Source: Pseudomonadota bacterium
GTDB taxonomy: Bacteria > Pseudomonadota > Gammaproteobacteria > Acidiferrobacterales > Acidiferrobacteraceae
Reading direction: 5' to 3'
Assembly: GCA_021827145.1 (NCBI GenBank)
Contig: JAKAXK010000002.1
Location: 1-64,000 of the forward strand
DNA length: 64,000 nucleotides
Shown here piece by piece: positions 1 through 10,251 of the stretch. The translations under genes and the position numbers were made by a program. Under the pieces are notes generated by a model. The model was not told the DNA's origin. It was given only the letters and a program-made list of their open reading frames with translations, and did not search any database. Within the stretch, counting starts at the first letter, position 1. Each line of letters starts with the position of its first letter.

Positions 1-1
1 T

Positions 2-1105
2 CCGATGAGTGGCTGGGCCATGATGGGGGGCTATCTCGGGGCCTTGCTCGCCGCCCCTATCGTGGGCGGCTTGTTTGTCTCCAAGGCCTTGGGCATCGTC
101 GGCATGACCCTGTCCTGGCCATGGACGGCTCTCGTATTCGCGGGCGTTTCGTGGGTCCTGACGGTCCGCGACGTCGATCTGGCCGCGCGTTACAGCTTGA
201 TCGTCGAGGCCTTGTCGCTTGTGATCATTTTGTTGATCGGGATGTGGACGCTCTGGCAGGCGCCGTCGCCGCACCTCGAGCCTGGCGCGGGCGCGTTTGC
301 CGCGGGTCCGTTCTTTCGGGCGATGACCTTGAGCATCCTGGCCTATGGTGGTTTCGAGACGGCGGCGAATTTTGGGCGCGAGGCCCACGCCCCGCGGCGT
401 GACGTCCCGAGGGCGATCTTTGCGGCGGTGCTCGTAAGTCTCGTCTTTTATGTCTTCATGGCCTACGTCGAGATGGCGGGCTTCGGCGGCCGCGCGCAGG
501 AGCTTGCCCACAGCGAGACGCCGCTCAGCGTGCTGGCGCTGCGCGAGGGATTGCCGGCATTGGCCTTCGCGTCGGATCTGGCCATGGCCATTGCCGCTTT
601 CAGTGCCACGATCGCCACTTTGAACAGCCTGGGCCGCCTCCTGTACTCCATGGGTCGGCACAAGGTACTCCCCGCCTCTTTGGGTGTGGTCGGCCGACAC
701 GGTACGCCGGCGGTCGCCTTGCATGGTCTCGGCGCCTTGACCTGCGCCTTTGTCCTTGTGGCGGGTTTGCGGCATTGGTCTCCGCTCGCCATCATCGATC
801 TTTTTGGTGTCTTTACCGCTCTCGGATTTATCATGATTTATGTTCTGGCGATGGTCGCCGTTCCTGTGCTGCGCGGGCGCCGCGGTCTGCCGCCGTCGCG
901 ACCGGCGCTTGCAGCCCTCGCCATCGCCGGCCCGCTCTTGTTGTACGTCTTTGGGGAAAACTTCTGGGGGGCAAAGGGGGTGACCTTGGTGGCGGCTTAC
1001 GCTTTTCTCATCTACCTCGGTATCGGCGGCGGGCTCTACGCGGCTTGGCGCCGACGCAGCGACCTCCCGGCCACGGCCTTCCTGTTCGCGCGCGATGATG
1101 ACTGA
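2..1105 (+). CDS. APC-family amino acid permease, 5' end cut by window edge
   Basis: ORF open to window start; multiple hydrophobic helices; AYGGFETAANFGREAHAPRRDVPRAI motif typical of APC permeases. Confidence 0.8.
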   Translation, partial: PMSGWAMMGGYLGALLAAPIVGGLFVSKALGIVGMTLSWPWTALVFAGVSWVLTVRDVDLAARYSLIVEALSLVIILLIGMWTLWQAPSPHLEPGAGAFAAGPFFRAMTLSILAYGGFETAANFGREAHAPRRDVPRAIFAAVLVSLVFYVFMAYVEMAGFGGRAQELAHSETPLSVLALREGLPALAFASDLAMAIAAFSATIATLNSLGRLLYSMGRHKVLPASLGVVGRHGTPAVALHGLGALTCAFVLVAGLRHWSPLAIIDLFGVFTALGFIMIYVLAMVAVPVLRGRRGLPPSRPALAALAIAGPLLLYVFGENFWGAKGVTLVAAYAFLIYLGIGGGLYAAWRRRSDLPATAFLFARDDD

Positions 1106-1655
1106 ACGACCCGCACGGGAAAGGCTATACGCCATCGGGGACGGTCCGATGCATTGGTCTTCGATCGAAACCCGCCGCCTTGGCGCGCTTTTCATGGCCT
1201 ACATTGATCTCTGCCCGTTTTTTGTGTCGCTCGGTCGTCCGCAAGAGCTACGTGATTGGGCACGGGCCGAAGGGCTTATGCCCCTGGTCTGGGATGACCA
1301 GGCTCCGCGCCCTTTGCAGGATGTGGCCCGGGCCGTCGTCGATGAGGCAAGGCCCTACCAGGGGCCGCTGGGGTTCGTGCGCCAAACGGTCTTCCAGCGG
1401 TCGGTGCTGGCCGCGACTTGCGCCATTGCGCGTGGCGAGACCCGAACGTATGGCGAGATCGCGCAGGCCATAGGGCGCCCGCGGGCGACACGCGCGGTCG
1501 GAAGCGCGCTCGCGGCCAACCCCCTGCCACTTCTGATCCCTTGTCATCGGGTCGTGGGGGCGGGCCGGCGGCTCGGGTACTACTCGGATGGTGGACCGGA
1601 CATGAAGCGACAACTGCTCACCTGGGAGGACGTGGATCTCGCGTCCTGGCGCTAA
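1095..1655 (+). CDS. ogt: methylated-DNA--protein-cysteine S-methyltransferase
   Basis: Active-site IPCHRVVG motif; C-terminal YYSDGGPDMKRQLL pattern. Confidence 0.93.
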   Translation: MMTERPARERLYAIGDGPMHWSSIETRRLGALFMAYIDLCPFFVSLGRPQELRDWARAEGLMPLVWDDQAPRPLQDVARAVVDEARPYQGPLGFVRQTVFQRSVLAATCAIARGETRTYGEIAQAIGRPRATRAVGSALAANPLPLLIPCHRVVGAGRRLGYYSDGGPDMKRQLLTWEDVDLASWR

Positions 1656-1947
1656 GAGGCGCGCTGGCGGCGAGGAATGGCGTGATGGTCGGCACGCTCC
1701 CCGGCCGGACCCAATCTCCGGGATCCACCACTTTGACGCGGTTCAGCAGTCGAACCAAAGGATGCTCATTGCCCGGCCTCTGGCCGAAGGCGTGGCGTTG
1801 CTTGCAGCCGCCCGCTCATGTCCCGGTACCCAGGCCCTATACGGCCAGTCTAGCCGTGAGTGCGCGGTTTCGGCCTGCGGTTCGTTAGGGCCGCCTCTGT
1901 CGCCACGGACGCGTTGCGGGGCCCGAAAATTCGCCTAATCTGGACAG

Positions 1948-2856
1948 ATGCCAAGCCGCGAAACCACGATCAGCACTCCCACCGCATACGATTTTGGTGC
2001 GGCCCTCGCCTTCTTGCGTGACTCGCCGTCGGCGGTCCTCGAGTCCGTGGACGGCCAGACTTATCGCCGGGCATGGCGGGTCGGCCGGGCGTTCGAGCTT
2101 GTGACTGTGGAGCGGGCGACATCGAGGCTTCGCGTGCGCGTGGAGGGGCCGCGCGTCGATGCGAAATCCCTTACCGAGGCCGTGCGCCGTGTCCGCCATA
2201 TCTTTTCACTCGACGTCGAGGCAGCCGCCTTTCAGGAGCTGGTGGCGACCGATCCGATGCTTGCGCGCTTGGTTGGGGATGATCGCCATGCACGACCGGT
2301 TTTGATCGCCGACCCGTTCGAGAGTCTTGTGTGGGCCATTATCGGCCAGCAGGTGGGCGTGGGTTTTGCGCGCCGCTTGCGCCAGGCCCTAGTCGACGTA
2401 GCCGGCCGCGAAGCGACCTTCGGCGCGTCCCGGTTCGGGATCATGCCGGAGGCACGCGCGCTGGCCTGTGTCGACGAAGAGGCCCTGCGTGCGCAACACT
2501 TCAGTGGCGCGAAGATCCGGTACTTGCGAACAGCGGCGCAGGCTATGGAGGAAGGCACGCTCGATTTCGCATCGCTTGCCGCGCTGCCTGGGGCCCAGGC
2601 GCTCGAGGCCTTGACGCGCTTTCCGGGTATAGGCCCATGGACTGCCGAAATGGTCTTGATGCGCGGCCTTGGCGTGCGCTCGGTGTGGCCCGCGGCGGAT
2701 CTTGGTCTGCGTCGCGCCCTGGCCCATGCCCAGGACGGTGGGACCCCCGTGAGCGAGACCCATGCGCGTGCCTTGGCGACTTTCTGGTCGGGATGGGAGG
2801 CTTGGGTCGCGTATTTCGCTTGGCGCTCGCTCACGCGATCGGCACAAGGCCCTTGA
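1948..2856 (+). CDS. alkA: DNA-3-methyladenine glycosylase II (AlkA-like HhH-GPD)
   Basis: IIGQQVGVGFARRLRQ and FPGIGPWTAEMVLMRGLG (HhH-GPD) motifs. Confidence 0.92.
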   Translation: MPSRETTISTPTAYDFGAALAFLRDSPSAVLESVDGQTYRRAWRVGRAFELVTVERATSRLRVRVEGPRVDAKSLTEAVRRVRHIFSLDVEAAAFQELVATDPMLARLVGDDRHARPVLIADPFESLVWAIIGQQVGVGFARRLRQALVDVAGREATFGASRFGIMPEARALACVDEEALRAQHFSGAKIRYLRTAAQAMEEGTLDFASLAALPGAQALEALTRFPGIGPWTAEMVLMRGLGVRSVWPAADLGLRRALAHAQDGGTPVSETHARALATFWSGWEAWVAYFAWRSLTRSAQGP

Positions 2857-2913
2857 GGGGGCGGTCTTCGGTCCCGCGGTGTACCGTGACGAGCGTCGCC
2901 TGACAGCAGGCTT

Positions 2914-4215
2914 CTAGGCGACCGCGATTCCATTGATTGCGGCATAGAGGCCGAAACCCGCAGTCATGACGATGACACCGAGCACGAATGCCGCGTAAGG
3001 GCCCCGGAGGCGCAAGGGCCCCGGGAGGGCGTGGCGTGCGAGCAGGTACAGGAATCCGAGCACGATCGGCAGCAGCGCCGCGTTCATGACCTCCATCGCG
3101 ACCCCAAGGCTCACGAGGTTGACGTTGGAGGCCACCAGCACACCCCCGAGCACGAGCAGGGCCGTGAAGATCCCATAGAACCACGGGGCCTCGCGCGGGT
3201 GGTGCTCGAGCGAGTGCTTGAAGCCCATGACCTCGCCTACGCCACGCGCGGCTGTGAGCGACACCACGATGGTCGCGACCGCCGCCGCACCGCTCATCCC
3301 CAAGGCGAACAGCAGTCGACCGGTGCTTTGGCCCAAGAATGGCGTCAGGGCGTCGGCGATCTCCTGGACAGTGTCGAGAGGGGCGTGCGGGTTGCTGCGT
3401 CCGATGGTGGCGGCGGTCGCGACCAGTACCGCCGCCATGATGAGCTGTGTCACGACCGCCCCTATGGCCGTGTCGATCCGCGCCATTCTGAGTTGATCGA
3501 GACGCAAGCCCTTATCCACCACCGCCGACTGCTGGTAAAACACCATCCAGGGCATGATCACGGCCCCGACATTGGCCGCGGCGAGATAGAGGTAACCTGG
3601 ATCATGAAACGGGATCTGCAGGCTTTGATGCAGGAGCGGACCCAGAGGCTGATGAGTGCGGAAGGCGACGAACAGGAAGGCGAATTCGAAGGCGCCGACC
3701 GCGAGCGCCACGCGCTCCACCCCCGTATAAGAGGCGGTCCACACCATAGCGATGAGGCCGCTTACGAGGACCGCCATGGTGACCCATCGCGGTACGCCGA
3801 ACAGCAGTCCGACCCCTGCCATACCACTCAGTTCCGTGAGGAGTGCCCCGAGACAGGACAGGGCCAGGGTCCCCACGGACAGCCACGCAAAGCCGCGACC
3901 GAAGCGTTTGGCGATCAGTTCGCCGTGCCCTTCACCCGTAACAATCCCGAGACGCACCGTCAATTCCTGGATGATATAGAGAATGGGGATCAGTACGGCC
4001 TGAAGCAGTAAGAGCTTATAGCCCCACTGGGCGCCGCTTTGGGCCGCTGTGATGACGCTGCCTGCATCGGTATCCGCCAGCATCACCACCAAGCCGGGGC
4101 CGATGACGGCAAACGCCGAGCGCCAGGGGTTAGACCATCTGTCGGAGCGCCGACGCGACCAAGACATGAGCGGTGACCGTGAGTTGACGGTAACAATAAT
4201 AAGATTCATTGTCAT
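2914..4215 (-). CDS. Nramp-family divalent metal transporter, divergent subfamily
   Basis: GPGLVVMLADTDAGSVITAAQSGAQWGYKLLLLQ in first helix, 11-12 hydrophobic segments; start may be internal Met (MSWSRRRSD) at 4167. Confidence 0.85.
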   Translation of the reverse strand: MTMNLIIVTVNSRSPLMSWSRRRSDRWSNPWRSAFAVIGPGLVVMLADTDAGSVITAAQSGAQWGYKLLLLQAVLIPILYIIQELTVRLGIVTGEGHGELIAKRFGRGFAWLSVGTLALSCLGALLTELSGMAGVGLLFGVPRWVTMAVLVSGLIAMVWTASYTGVERVALAVGAFEFAFLFVAFRTHQPLGPLLHQSLQIPFHDPGYLYLAAANVGAVIMPWMVFYQQSAVVDKGLRLDQLRMARIDTAIGAVVTQLIMAAVLVATAATIGRSNPHAPLDTVQEIADALTPFLGQSTGRLLFALGMSGAAAVATIVVSLTAARGVGEVMGFKHSLEHHPREAPWFYGIFTALLVLGGVLVASNVNLVSLGVAMEVMNAALLPIVLGFLYLLARHALPGPLRLRGPYAAFVLGVIVMTAGFGLYAAINGIAVA

Positions 4216-4342
4216 TTAACGCAAGAGGGATGATCGTGCACCGATATGGGGCATTTGCCCCGTTACGGGACGGGCGTGCCGCCCGAAAATGGCGTATTTT
4301 GGCGGACATGTCGCTGGCCCGAATCTTGCCAAAGGGGATATC

Positions 4343-5413
4343 GTGGTGAGTCATGCTGAGAACGTCATAGAGAATCTGACCACCGCGGTTGTCGTCGCGG
4401 ATACGGCTTTGCGTCTGCAGGCCGTGAACCCGGCGACCGAGATGTTGTTCGAGTTGAGCGCCAAGCAGATGGTTGGGCAACAACTCCAGAGGCTGTGGCC
4501 GCAAACGGCCTCGCTTGCGGGTCTGTTCGCCGATACCCTGCAGACCGCCCATTCGTTCACGCGCCGCGGCCTGCCCTTGCTGTTGCCAGGCCGCGAGGTC
4601 GTTGTGGACATGACGGTTACCGCTATCTCGCCGGGCCCCGAACAAACCGCGAGGCGTGACGCCGTCTTGCTGCTCGAGCTCACTCAGGTGGACCGGCTTC
4701 GCCGACTCGCGCAAGAGGAAGAGTTGATGGATAGGCATGTAGCGCAGCGGGCGGTGGTTCGGGGCCTTGCGCATGAGATCAAGAATCCTCTCGGGGGCTT
4801 GCGGGGCGCGGCACAGCTCCTCGAGCGCAAGCTCACGGAGGGCGAGCGGGAGTACACGCGCATCATCATTCGCGAGGCGGATCGCCTACAGAGTCTCGTG
4901 GATCGCTTGGCCGAACCCGCCCGCCCCTATCTGCAGACGCAGGTCAATATCCACCAGATCCTGGAGCATGTCCGATCCTTGTTGTTGGCGGAGGTCGGTG
5001 AGGGTATCGTCTTTCAGCGCGACTATGATCCCAGCATCCCGGAGTTCGCCGCTGACCCCGACCAGCTTGTGCAGGCCGTCTTGAATCTCGTACGTAATGC
5101 CGTGCAGTCCTCGAGTCGAACCGTTGTGTTGCGGTCGCGGATCGAGCGGCAGTTCACGATAGGTCAGCGGCGCCACAAGCTCGTGCTGCGTGCCGAGGTC
5201 GAAGACGACGGGCCGGGGGTGCCGCAGGCCCTACGCGACACCCTCTTTTACCCCATGGTGACCGGGCGCGCCGAGGGCAGTGGCCTCGGTCTCTCGATTG
5301 CCCAAGATATCGCCCGCAGACACGGTGGGCTCATCGACTATGTGAGCCGTCCGGGACGGACGGTTTTTACGTTGTTTCTTCCTCTGAGGCAGAACTATGA
5401 CGGGACAGGATAG
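4343..5413 (+). CDS. glnL: nitrogen regulation sensor histidine kinase NtrB
   Basis: PAS region, H-box GLAHEIKNPLGGLRGAAQLL, N-box LVRNAVQSS, G-box GSGLGLSIAQDIARRHGG; followed by ntrC. GTG start inferred from upstream AAGGGGA; ORF extends to 4289. Confidence 0.92.
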   Translation: MVSHAENVIENLTTAVVVADTALRLQAVNPATEMLFELSAKQMVGQQLQRLWPQTASLAGLFADTLQTAHSFTRRGLPLLLPGREVVVDMTVTAISPGPEQTARRDAVLLLELTQVDRLRRLAQEEELMDRHVAQRAVVRGLAHEIKNPLGGLRGAAQLLERKLTEGEREYTRIIIREADRLQSLVDRLAEPARPYLQTQVNIHQILEHVRSLLLAEVGEGIVFQRDYDPSIPEFAADPDQLVQAVLNLVRNAVQSSSRTVVLRSRIERQFTIGQRRHKLVLRAEVEDDGPGVPQALRDTLFYPMVTGRAEGSGLGLSIAQDIARRHGGLIDYVSRPGRTVFTLFLPLRQNYDGTG

Positions 5414-6788
5414 CGTATGGATCATAGACGACGATGAATCGATCCGGTGGGTGCTGGAAAAGGCCTTCCAACAGGCCGGGATGACCACGCGCTGCTTCAC
5501 GGGCGCGAGTACGGCTCTGGACGAGTTGCGAAAGGAGACGCCGGACGTTGTCATTACGGATATCCGCATGAGCGGGCTTTCGGGGCTCAAATTGCTCGAA
5601 TCCATAAGCCATACCCAGCCGTCACTGCCTGTGATCGTCATGACGGCGCATTCCGATCTCGACAGTGCGGTGGCGGCCTATCAGGGCGGCGCCTTCGAGT
5701 ATCTCCCGAAGCCCTTTGATGTCGACCATGCGGTGGGCTTGGCACGTTACGCCATAGAGCATAGGCGTCAAGGGCAGGTGGCCCATGTCGAGCGTCCCGA
5801 GGAGCCCCCCGAGATTCTGGGTGCGGCACCCGCCATGCAGGAGGTCTTTCGTGCCATCGGCCGCTTATCGGGCTCGCATATTACAGTCCTGATCAACGGC
5901 GAGTCGGGCACGGGCAAGGAGCTGGTCGCACGCGCACTGCACAACCATAGCCCCAGGGCGCGCAACGCGTTTATCGCCCTCAATATTGCCGCCATACCCG
6001 CGGGCCTCCTCGAATCGGAGTTGTTCGGTCACGAACGCGGTGCCTTTACCGGGGCCTTGACGCAGCGGCGTGGCCGTTTCGAGCAGGCCGATGGCGGAAC
6101 CTTATTTCTCGACGAAATCGGCGACATGCCCTCCGATCTGCAGACGCGTCTCCTGCGGGTCCTCTCGGATGGTCAATTTTATCGGGTCGGCGGTTGTGAA
6201 AAGATTCGCACCAACGTCCGCGTGATCGCGGCGACCCATCAGAATCTCGAACGGCGGGTTGCGGACGGCCTTTTCCGTGAAGACCTATTTCATAGGCTGA
6301 ACGTGATTCGTGTCCATGTACCACCGTTGCGCGAGCGGCGCCAGGACATACCGGTGCTGGCCCGTCACTTTCTGGCCGTCGCGGCAACCGAGCTCAATGT
6401 CGAGGCAAAGGTGCTTGCTCCGGAGGCTGAGCAGTATCTCTGCAAGTTGCCGTGGCCAGGGAATGTGCGTCAGCTCGAGAACACTTGCCGGTGGCTCACG
6501 GTCATGGCGCCTGGTCGCACGATTCGCGTCGCGGACCTGGCCCCCGAGCTGAAGGAGGTCGACCCGACGCAAGCGGGTGTCGACTGGCGCGCGGGTCTGC
6601 GCATGATCGTCGAGCAGAGACTCGCCTTGGGCGAAAAGGGGGTCTATACGGATCTGAGCACCCAGTTCGAACAGACACTGATCGAGGCGGCATTGCGCCA
6701 CACCGGGGGTCGCAAGCAGGACGCTGCTCGGCGCCTGGGTCTCGGTCGAAATACCTTGACGCGCAAGCTCAAGGAGCTGGACCCCTGA
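5397..6788 (+). CDS. glnG: nitrogen regulation response regulator NtrC
   Basis: Receiver domain, [15 protein letters not shown] Walker A, GAFTGA loop, C-terminal Fis-type HTH. Confidence 0.96.
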   Translation: MTGQDSVWIIDDDESIRWVLEKAFQQAGMTTRCFTGASTALDELRKETPDVVITDIRMSGLSGLKLLESISHTQPSLPVIVMTAHSDLDSAVAAYQGGAFEYLPKPFDVDHAVGLARYAIEHRRQGQVAHVERPEEPPEILGAAPAMQEVFRAIGRLSGSHITVLINGESGTGKELVARALHNHSPRARNAFIALNIAAIPAGLLESELFGHERGAFTGALTQRRGRFEQADGGTLFLDEIGDMPSDLQTRLLRVLSDGQFYRVGGCEKIRTNVRVIAATHQNLERRVADGLFREDLFHRLNVIRVHVPPLRERRQDIPVLARHFLAVAATELNVEAKVLAPEAEQYLCKLPWPGNVRQLENTCRWLTVMAPGRTIRVADLAPELKEVDPTQAGVDWRAGLRMIVEQRLALGEKGVYTDLSTQFEQTLIEAALRHTGGRKQDAARRLGLGRNTLTRKLKELDP

Positions 6789-7377
6789 CCCCTCCTTGGT
6801 GCGCGGCGAGGCGCGCAAAGGCAGCGCTTGCCTGTCGCGCCAGTCGGCTCAGACCCGTCACCGCGCCCTGTACGTCGGGGGCGCAAGGCTGGCGCAGCTT
6901 GAGGGTCTTGCGTGCGATGACTTGGCCCGTCGCGACATCATAGAGGCGGGCGCTCGCCGTCAGTCGCACGAAGGCGCGGTGTGGCGCTGTGAAGTCTTGA
7001 TCGAAGCGCGATAGAAAGATGACCAAGCGATCGATGTGGCTCGGGGGCTTCGCGCTCAACGGCGGCACCATACCCAGCCGCCAGCGGATGCGCGCCTTCA
7101 ATAAGCTGGCGGGCGGCGCGATCCAGCGGTTCTGCGCATAGATGTGGATGGCCGTGGGGTCTTGGTAGAGCCGCCGATAGGGGATGGTGGTACCGGAAAG
7201 CCAGGGCAGGCTCTTGGCGCGCACGATGACCGGCGAGGCACTGGTGAGTACGGCGTGGGCGCGCAGTGGCCCGAAGTCGTGGTCGGTCAGTATGTCCGGG
7301 GTGCGTGACGGAAACAGGCTGCAGCCGGCAAGGCCTACCACAAGCATGAGGATGACTGCACTCGCGTTTTTTTTCAT
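6769..7377 (-). CDS. ABC-type transport auxiliary lipoprotein (PqiC/DUF330-like)
   Basis: Lipobox VGLAGC; position at the end of an mlaE-mlaF-mlaD like operon. Confidence 0.75.
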   Translation of the reverse strand: MKKNASAVILMLVVGLAGCSLFPSRTPDILTDHDFGPLRAHAVLTSASPVIVRAKSLPWLSGTTIPYRRLYQDPTAIHIYAQNRWIAPPASLLKARIRWRLGMVPPLSAKPPSHIDRLVIFLSRFDQDFTAPHRAFVRLTASARLYDVATGQVIARKTLKLRQPCAPDVQGAVTGLSRLARQASAAFARLAAHQGGVRGPAP

Positions 7378-8264
7378 GGGCCCTCTTTGTAACCCTTTTC
7401 TCCCGGCCCCGGCGTGCGTGGTCGGGCGCCGAGCAGGAGTTCACGGGGATGGTGGCGAAGCGAGCGGCTGAGGCGCTGGACATCGGCGGCGGCGCTTGCC
7501 AAGTGGTCGAGAGCACGGTTCACCTTCGGGAGCGTGCGTGTCAGGACGACATCGCTCGCCCCCTGCGCGGTCTGGCTCAACGTATCGAGGCGCTGGCTTA
7601 AGAGGCGCACCTGTTTGGCGAGTCCGGCCATTTGCGTCAGTGTCCGGCGGGCCTCGTCTTCCATGGCGGGCAGGCGTCCGGCGGCGCGATTGAGCCGCGT
7701 GGTGAGCGTACTCCATTGGCGACTCGCCTGCGCGGCATGGGCCAGGACCGCGGCCAGATGACGCTGGTTGGCGGGGCCCAGGGTTTGCTCGAGGTCGCGG
7801 CTTAGGATGCCAAGCTGGCGTGCCGCATCGGTGCCAGCGTGTTTTAAACGGGAGAATAGCGATGGATGCATCGGGATGCGCGCGGGATGCGCGGCCGATG
7901 TCGGCAGCGGGCGCATGTCCGCATTGGTGTTCAGTTCGAGCGCGGACATCCCGGTCACGCCTTGCAGTTTCAGCTGCGCGTATGTGCCGCGCGTCATCGG
8001 TATATCCTGATCGACCGCGATGGTTATCAGGATCTTGCGGGGATTATGCGTGTCCACGACGATGTGTTTGACGATGCCCGCGGTGATCCCCCTATAAAAC
8101 ACCGTGGATTGGGCTCGCAAGCCAAAGACGTTGCCGTGGGTGACCACGATGTAGGGAAGCCTGTGCTTATGGCTGCCGCCGAGCCAGACTACGGCCATGA
8201 GGATGGCTGCAGTGAAGACCACGACAAATAGACCGGTGCGTAGCGCGTAGGATCGGTTGTTCAT
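7374..8264 (-). CDS. MCE/MlaD-family lipid transport substrate-binding protein
   Basis: Single N-terminal TM, MCE domain (VFGLRAQSTVFYRGITAGIVKHI...), ATGA overlaps with neighbours. Confidence 0.88.
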   Translation of the reverse strand: MNNRSYALRTGLFVVVFTAAILMAVVWLGGSHKHRLPYIVVTHGNVFGLRAQSTVFYRGITAGIVKHIVVDTHNPRKILITIAVDQDIPMTRGTYAQLKLQGVTGMSALELNTNADMRPLPTSAAHPARIPMHPSLFSRLKHAGTDAARQLGILSRDLEQTLGPANQRHLAAVLAHAAQASRQWSTLTTRLNRAAGRLPAMEDEARRTLTQMAGLAKQVRLLSQRLDTLSQTAQGASDVVLTRTLPKVNRALDHLASAAADVQRLSRSLRHHPRELLLGARPRTPGPGEKGYKEGP

Positions 8265-9034
8265 GAGGTCACGCTCCCGAATACGCGTTGTCCCCGTTCA
8301 CCCGAGAACATGGTTGCCACGAAGGGGTGGGGGTTTTCGGCGATCTCCGCCGGTGTCCCACGCGCGACGATGCGGTGGTCGGCCAGGATAGCGAGCGCCG
8401 TGCAGAGATCGTGCATGAGGTCGAGATCGTGAGTGATTACCACCGCCGTGAACCCGAGTTCGCGATGCAGGCCCTGAAGGTGGTGCACGAAGGACTGGGC
8501 CGTGACCGGATCGAGACCGGAGGTTGGCTCGTCGAGAAACAAGAGTTCTGGCTCCAGCGCGAGGGCCCGGGCGAGGGCGACGCGCTTGACCATTCCCCCC
8601 GAGAGCTCCGCGGGTAGGCGCAGGGCCACCTCGGGAGCGAGTCCCACTTGTGTAAGCTTCATGTAGACGAGATCGCGGATCAGTGTGGGGTCGATGACGC
8701 GCGATTCCTGCAGCGGGAAGGCCACGTTCTCGAACACGGTGAGGGCGCTGAAGAGTGCGCCGCCTTGAAACAGCACGCCGCAGCGGTTGCGCAGCGCAGC
8801 GAGCGCACCGGGCCGAATCCGATCCAGGCGCTCGCCAAACAGACTGACGTGCCCCGCGCTCGGTTGATCGAGGCCGATCATCTCCCGCACAAGGGTTGTC
8901 TTGCCACTGCCTGACCCGCCAACCAGGCCCAGGATTTCTCCGCGCGCGATCCGCAGATCGATGTCCTCGTGGACGATGTGTTGCCCAAATCGGGTCGCGA
9001 CATGCGCCATGTCGATGATGGTATCGGGAGTCAC
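8261..9034 (-). CDS. ABC transporter ATP-binding protein (MlaF-like)
   Basis: Walker A GGSGSGKTTL, signature LSGGMVKRVALARAL, Walker B LLFLDEPTSGLDP; GTG start overlapping MlaE stop. Confidence 0.93.
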   Translation of the reverse strand: MTPDTIIDMAHVATRFGQHIVHEDIDLRIARGEILGLVGGSGSGKTTLVREMIGLDQPSAGHVSLFGERLDRIRPGALAALRNRCGVLFQGGALFSALTVFENVAFPLQESRVIDPTLIRDLVYMKLTQVGLAPEVALRLPAELSGGMVKRVALARALALEPELLFLDEPTSGLDPVTAQSFVHHLQGLHRELGFTAVVITHDLDLMHDLCTALAILADHRIVARGTPAEIAENPHPFVATMFSGERGQRVFGSVTS

Positions 9035-10101
9035 GGTAGGCCGAGGCCTCGGAATGCGATCGCGAACAGGGCATCGACGAATATAACGGCGGTTATGGCC
9101 GTGACGACCGCATTGGTGGTTTCCGTGCCGAGACTCAAGGTGTTGGGTTGGATGCGTAGACCAAAGTGGCAGGCGATCAGCGCCACGACGATGCCGAAGA
9201 CCACCCCTTTGGCGATGCCGAGTAGAAAATTGACGATCGGAACCGCGGAAGGGATGGTGTGGAGAAAGCTCGGGATGCTGATTCCGAGGGTGATGTGGGC
9301 CGCCACCATGCCGCCGAGCAGTCCAATGGCGTCCGTCCATATCACAAGCAGGGGGAGCGCGATCGCGAGCGCCACGATTTTGGGCAGAATCAGGCGCACC
9401 GTCTGGGAGATGCCCATGGCCGAGAGGGCGTCGAGCTCTTCGGTCAGGCGCATGACGCCGAGTTCCGCCGCCATTGCTGAACCTGAGCGTCCAGCCACAA
9501 GGATGGCCGCAAGGAGCGGTCCGAGCTCGCGCATGATGCTCAGGCCCAATATATTGACGATGAAAGACTGGGCGCCGAAGGTCTGGAGCTCGAGCGCCGA
9601 AAGATAACTCATGACGATTCCGACGAGCGCGCCGACCAGTGCCGTGATGCCGAGTGCGCGCACCCCCGCCTCGTATAGGGTCGCTGAGATGTCTTTCCAC
9701 GGGATGCGATCCGGTTGGCGGAGCAATCGTCCACTATCGAGCACGATCTGACCCAGGAGTGCCGTAAAGTCGAGTGCGTGCGACCAAAGCGCACGCTCCA
9801 GCGCTATCAGGGTGTGGAGCAGTCCCGCGCGTACCGGCCGCGGTGTCGCGGGGGGCGCTTGTCGCTGCGACCATCTCTCACAGAGCGTTGCGTGTTCGGG
9901 GCGGACCTCGATGGCCTCGCGGCGCGTGAAGCCCTGGAGGCGCCAGAGCACGAGGGCACCCACATTATCGAGGGCCTGTACCTCGCGGCAGTCCCAGACG
10001 ACGTGCTCACCCTCCTGAGTGTACTTCCGCAGCTCCGAGGCCAAAGCCCCGGCGCGTCCATCGATGCCGCGCAGTGTCCAGTGTCCTGTGAGCGCGAGCA
10101 C
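9031..10101 (-). CDS. MlaE-family ABC permease with N-terminal STAS domain
   Basis: N-terminal STAS-like region then MlaE permease (GRSGSAMAAELGVMRLTEELDALSAMGI). Confidence 0.92.
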   Translation of the reverse strand: MLALTGHWTLRGIDGRAGALASELRKYTQEGEHVVWDCREVQALDNVGALVLWRLQGFTRREAIEVRPEHATLCERWSQRQAPPATPRPVRAGLLHTLIALERALWSHALDFTALLGQIVLDSGRLLRQPDRIPWKDISATLYEAGVRALGITALVGALVGIVMSYLSALELQTFGAQSFIVNILGLSIMRELGPLLAAILVAGRSGSAMAAELGVMRLTEELDALSAMGISQTVRLILPKIVALAIALPLLVIWTDAIGLLGGMVAAHITLGISIPSFLHTIPSAVPIVNFLLGIAKGVVFGIVVALIACHFGLRIQPNTLSLGTETTNAVVTAITAVIFVDALFAIAFRGLGLP

Positions 10102-10251
10102 GCTGCGTCCGCGCTCGTCACGGCGCGCGGTATAGCCCGCGGCTTCGAGGCGCGCCCCAGCCGCTGCCTGCTCGCCCCGATCGTCTATGATGCCCTCGTT
10201 CGTAATGCCGCCCTCGTCGGCCTCTCTCGCCGAGACATCATATCAAGGCCA

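Noticed and set aside
1656-1947. Possible gene 1418-1888 in the ogt-alkA gap
   Set aside because: The ORF mostly overlaps ogt out of frame and has no domain or convincing start site.
3031-4011. 326-aa plus-strand ORF opposite the Nramp gene
   Set aside because: Antisense to a well-supported transporter; His/Arg/Glu-rich nonsense-like composition.
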